DNA from: Cheiracanthium punctorium
Taxonomy: Eukaryota > Arthropoda > Arachnida > Araneae > Cheiracanthiidae
Direction: 5' to 3'
Assembly (NCBI GenBank): GCA_038373885.1
Contig: JAWZYV010011907.1
Span: 186,001 to 250,000, forward strand
DNA length: 64,000 nt
Shown here one piece after another: positions 63,944 to 64,000 of the stretch; positions within the stretch are counted from its first letter, which is position 1; each line of letters begins with the position of its first letter. The notes beneath the pieces were generated by a model. It saw only the letters and a list, made by a program, of their open reading frames with translations. It ran no database searches and was not told the DNA's origin. The position numbers and the translations under genes were made by a program.

Positions 63944-64000
63944 TAATTAATCCGCCGTATTAAATAATGTTTTATATGTTTTTATTATGTGGAAATATTT

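Noticed and set aside
1..64000. CRISPR arrays, operons, Shine-Dalgarno sites or bacterial contamination
   Set aside because: Repeats here are tandem or transposon ends without spacers; introns with GT-AG borders and eukaryotic transposons throughout show an animal nuclear genome.

Overview
The window is nuclear DNA of an intron-rich, AT-rich, transposon-laden animal. The mix of TE families (an RNase-H-bearing LINE, Helitron/Helentron, many hAT MITEs, pogo/Tigger, Kolobok, a Penelope-like GIY-YIG element, copia) suggests an arthropod, plausibly a spider or another chelicerate. That assignment is inference; no rRNA, mitochondrial or marker gene is present.

Host gene. The only convincing host gene is on the minus strand. 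Ten GT-AG-bounded exons lie between 51825 and 14389. They total 1743 nt (581 codons), all introns are phase 1, and every exon length is a multiple of three. Together they encode an uninterrupted, charged, leucine-rich coiled-coil stretch. Start and stop both lie outside the window, so this is an internal slice of a long coiled-coil protein that I cannot name. Its introns (119 bp to about 10 kb) hold most of the transposons.

1-11.1 kb. A decayed LINE (APE endonuclease, RT, RNase H, C-terminal Cys/His tail) is split by a 7,040-bp insertion at 3695-10734. The insertion has near-identical inverted outer arms, asymmetric arrays of ~145-bp tandem units (15 in one arm, about 4 in the other) and a perfect 9-bp target duplication (CCCTTCTTC). 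The LINE reading frame resumes after it. This fits a Foldback-type/MULE-like transposon. Its core carries a Helentron remnant, two hAT elements nested one inside the other (each with a perfect 8-bp duplication), tRNA-derived SINE copies and a truncated TAGAGATGAG-type element.

11-56 kb. Coiled-coil exons are separated by introns packed with elements that can be delimited by terminal repeats and target duplications: pogo/mariner-type (TA), piggyBac-type (TTAA), Kolobok-type (TTAA, with a transposase fragment), hAT MITEs (8 bp), a family with 5-bp duplications, a 930-bp foldback element, LINE and copia fragments and several minisatellites. An 82-nt pre-miRNA-like hairpin lies at 15379-15460.

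56-64 kb. A Penelope-like GIY-YIG fragment is followed by a 3.2-kb hAT element (57509-60719). This carries its own broken transposase, which was split by a hAT MITE and then by a canonical Helitron (TC...CTAG, A|T insertion). The window ends in a dead pogo/Tigger transposase with two catalytic Asp positions substituted, followed by a TA-flanked MITE. Because nearly every element sits inside another, a relative insertion history can be read from the sequence.
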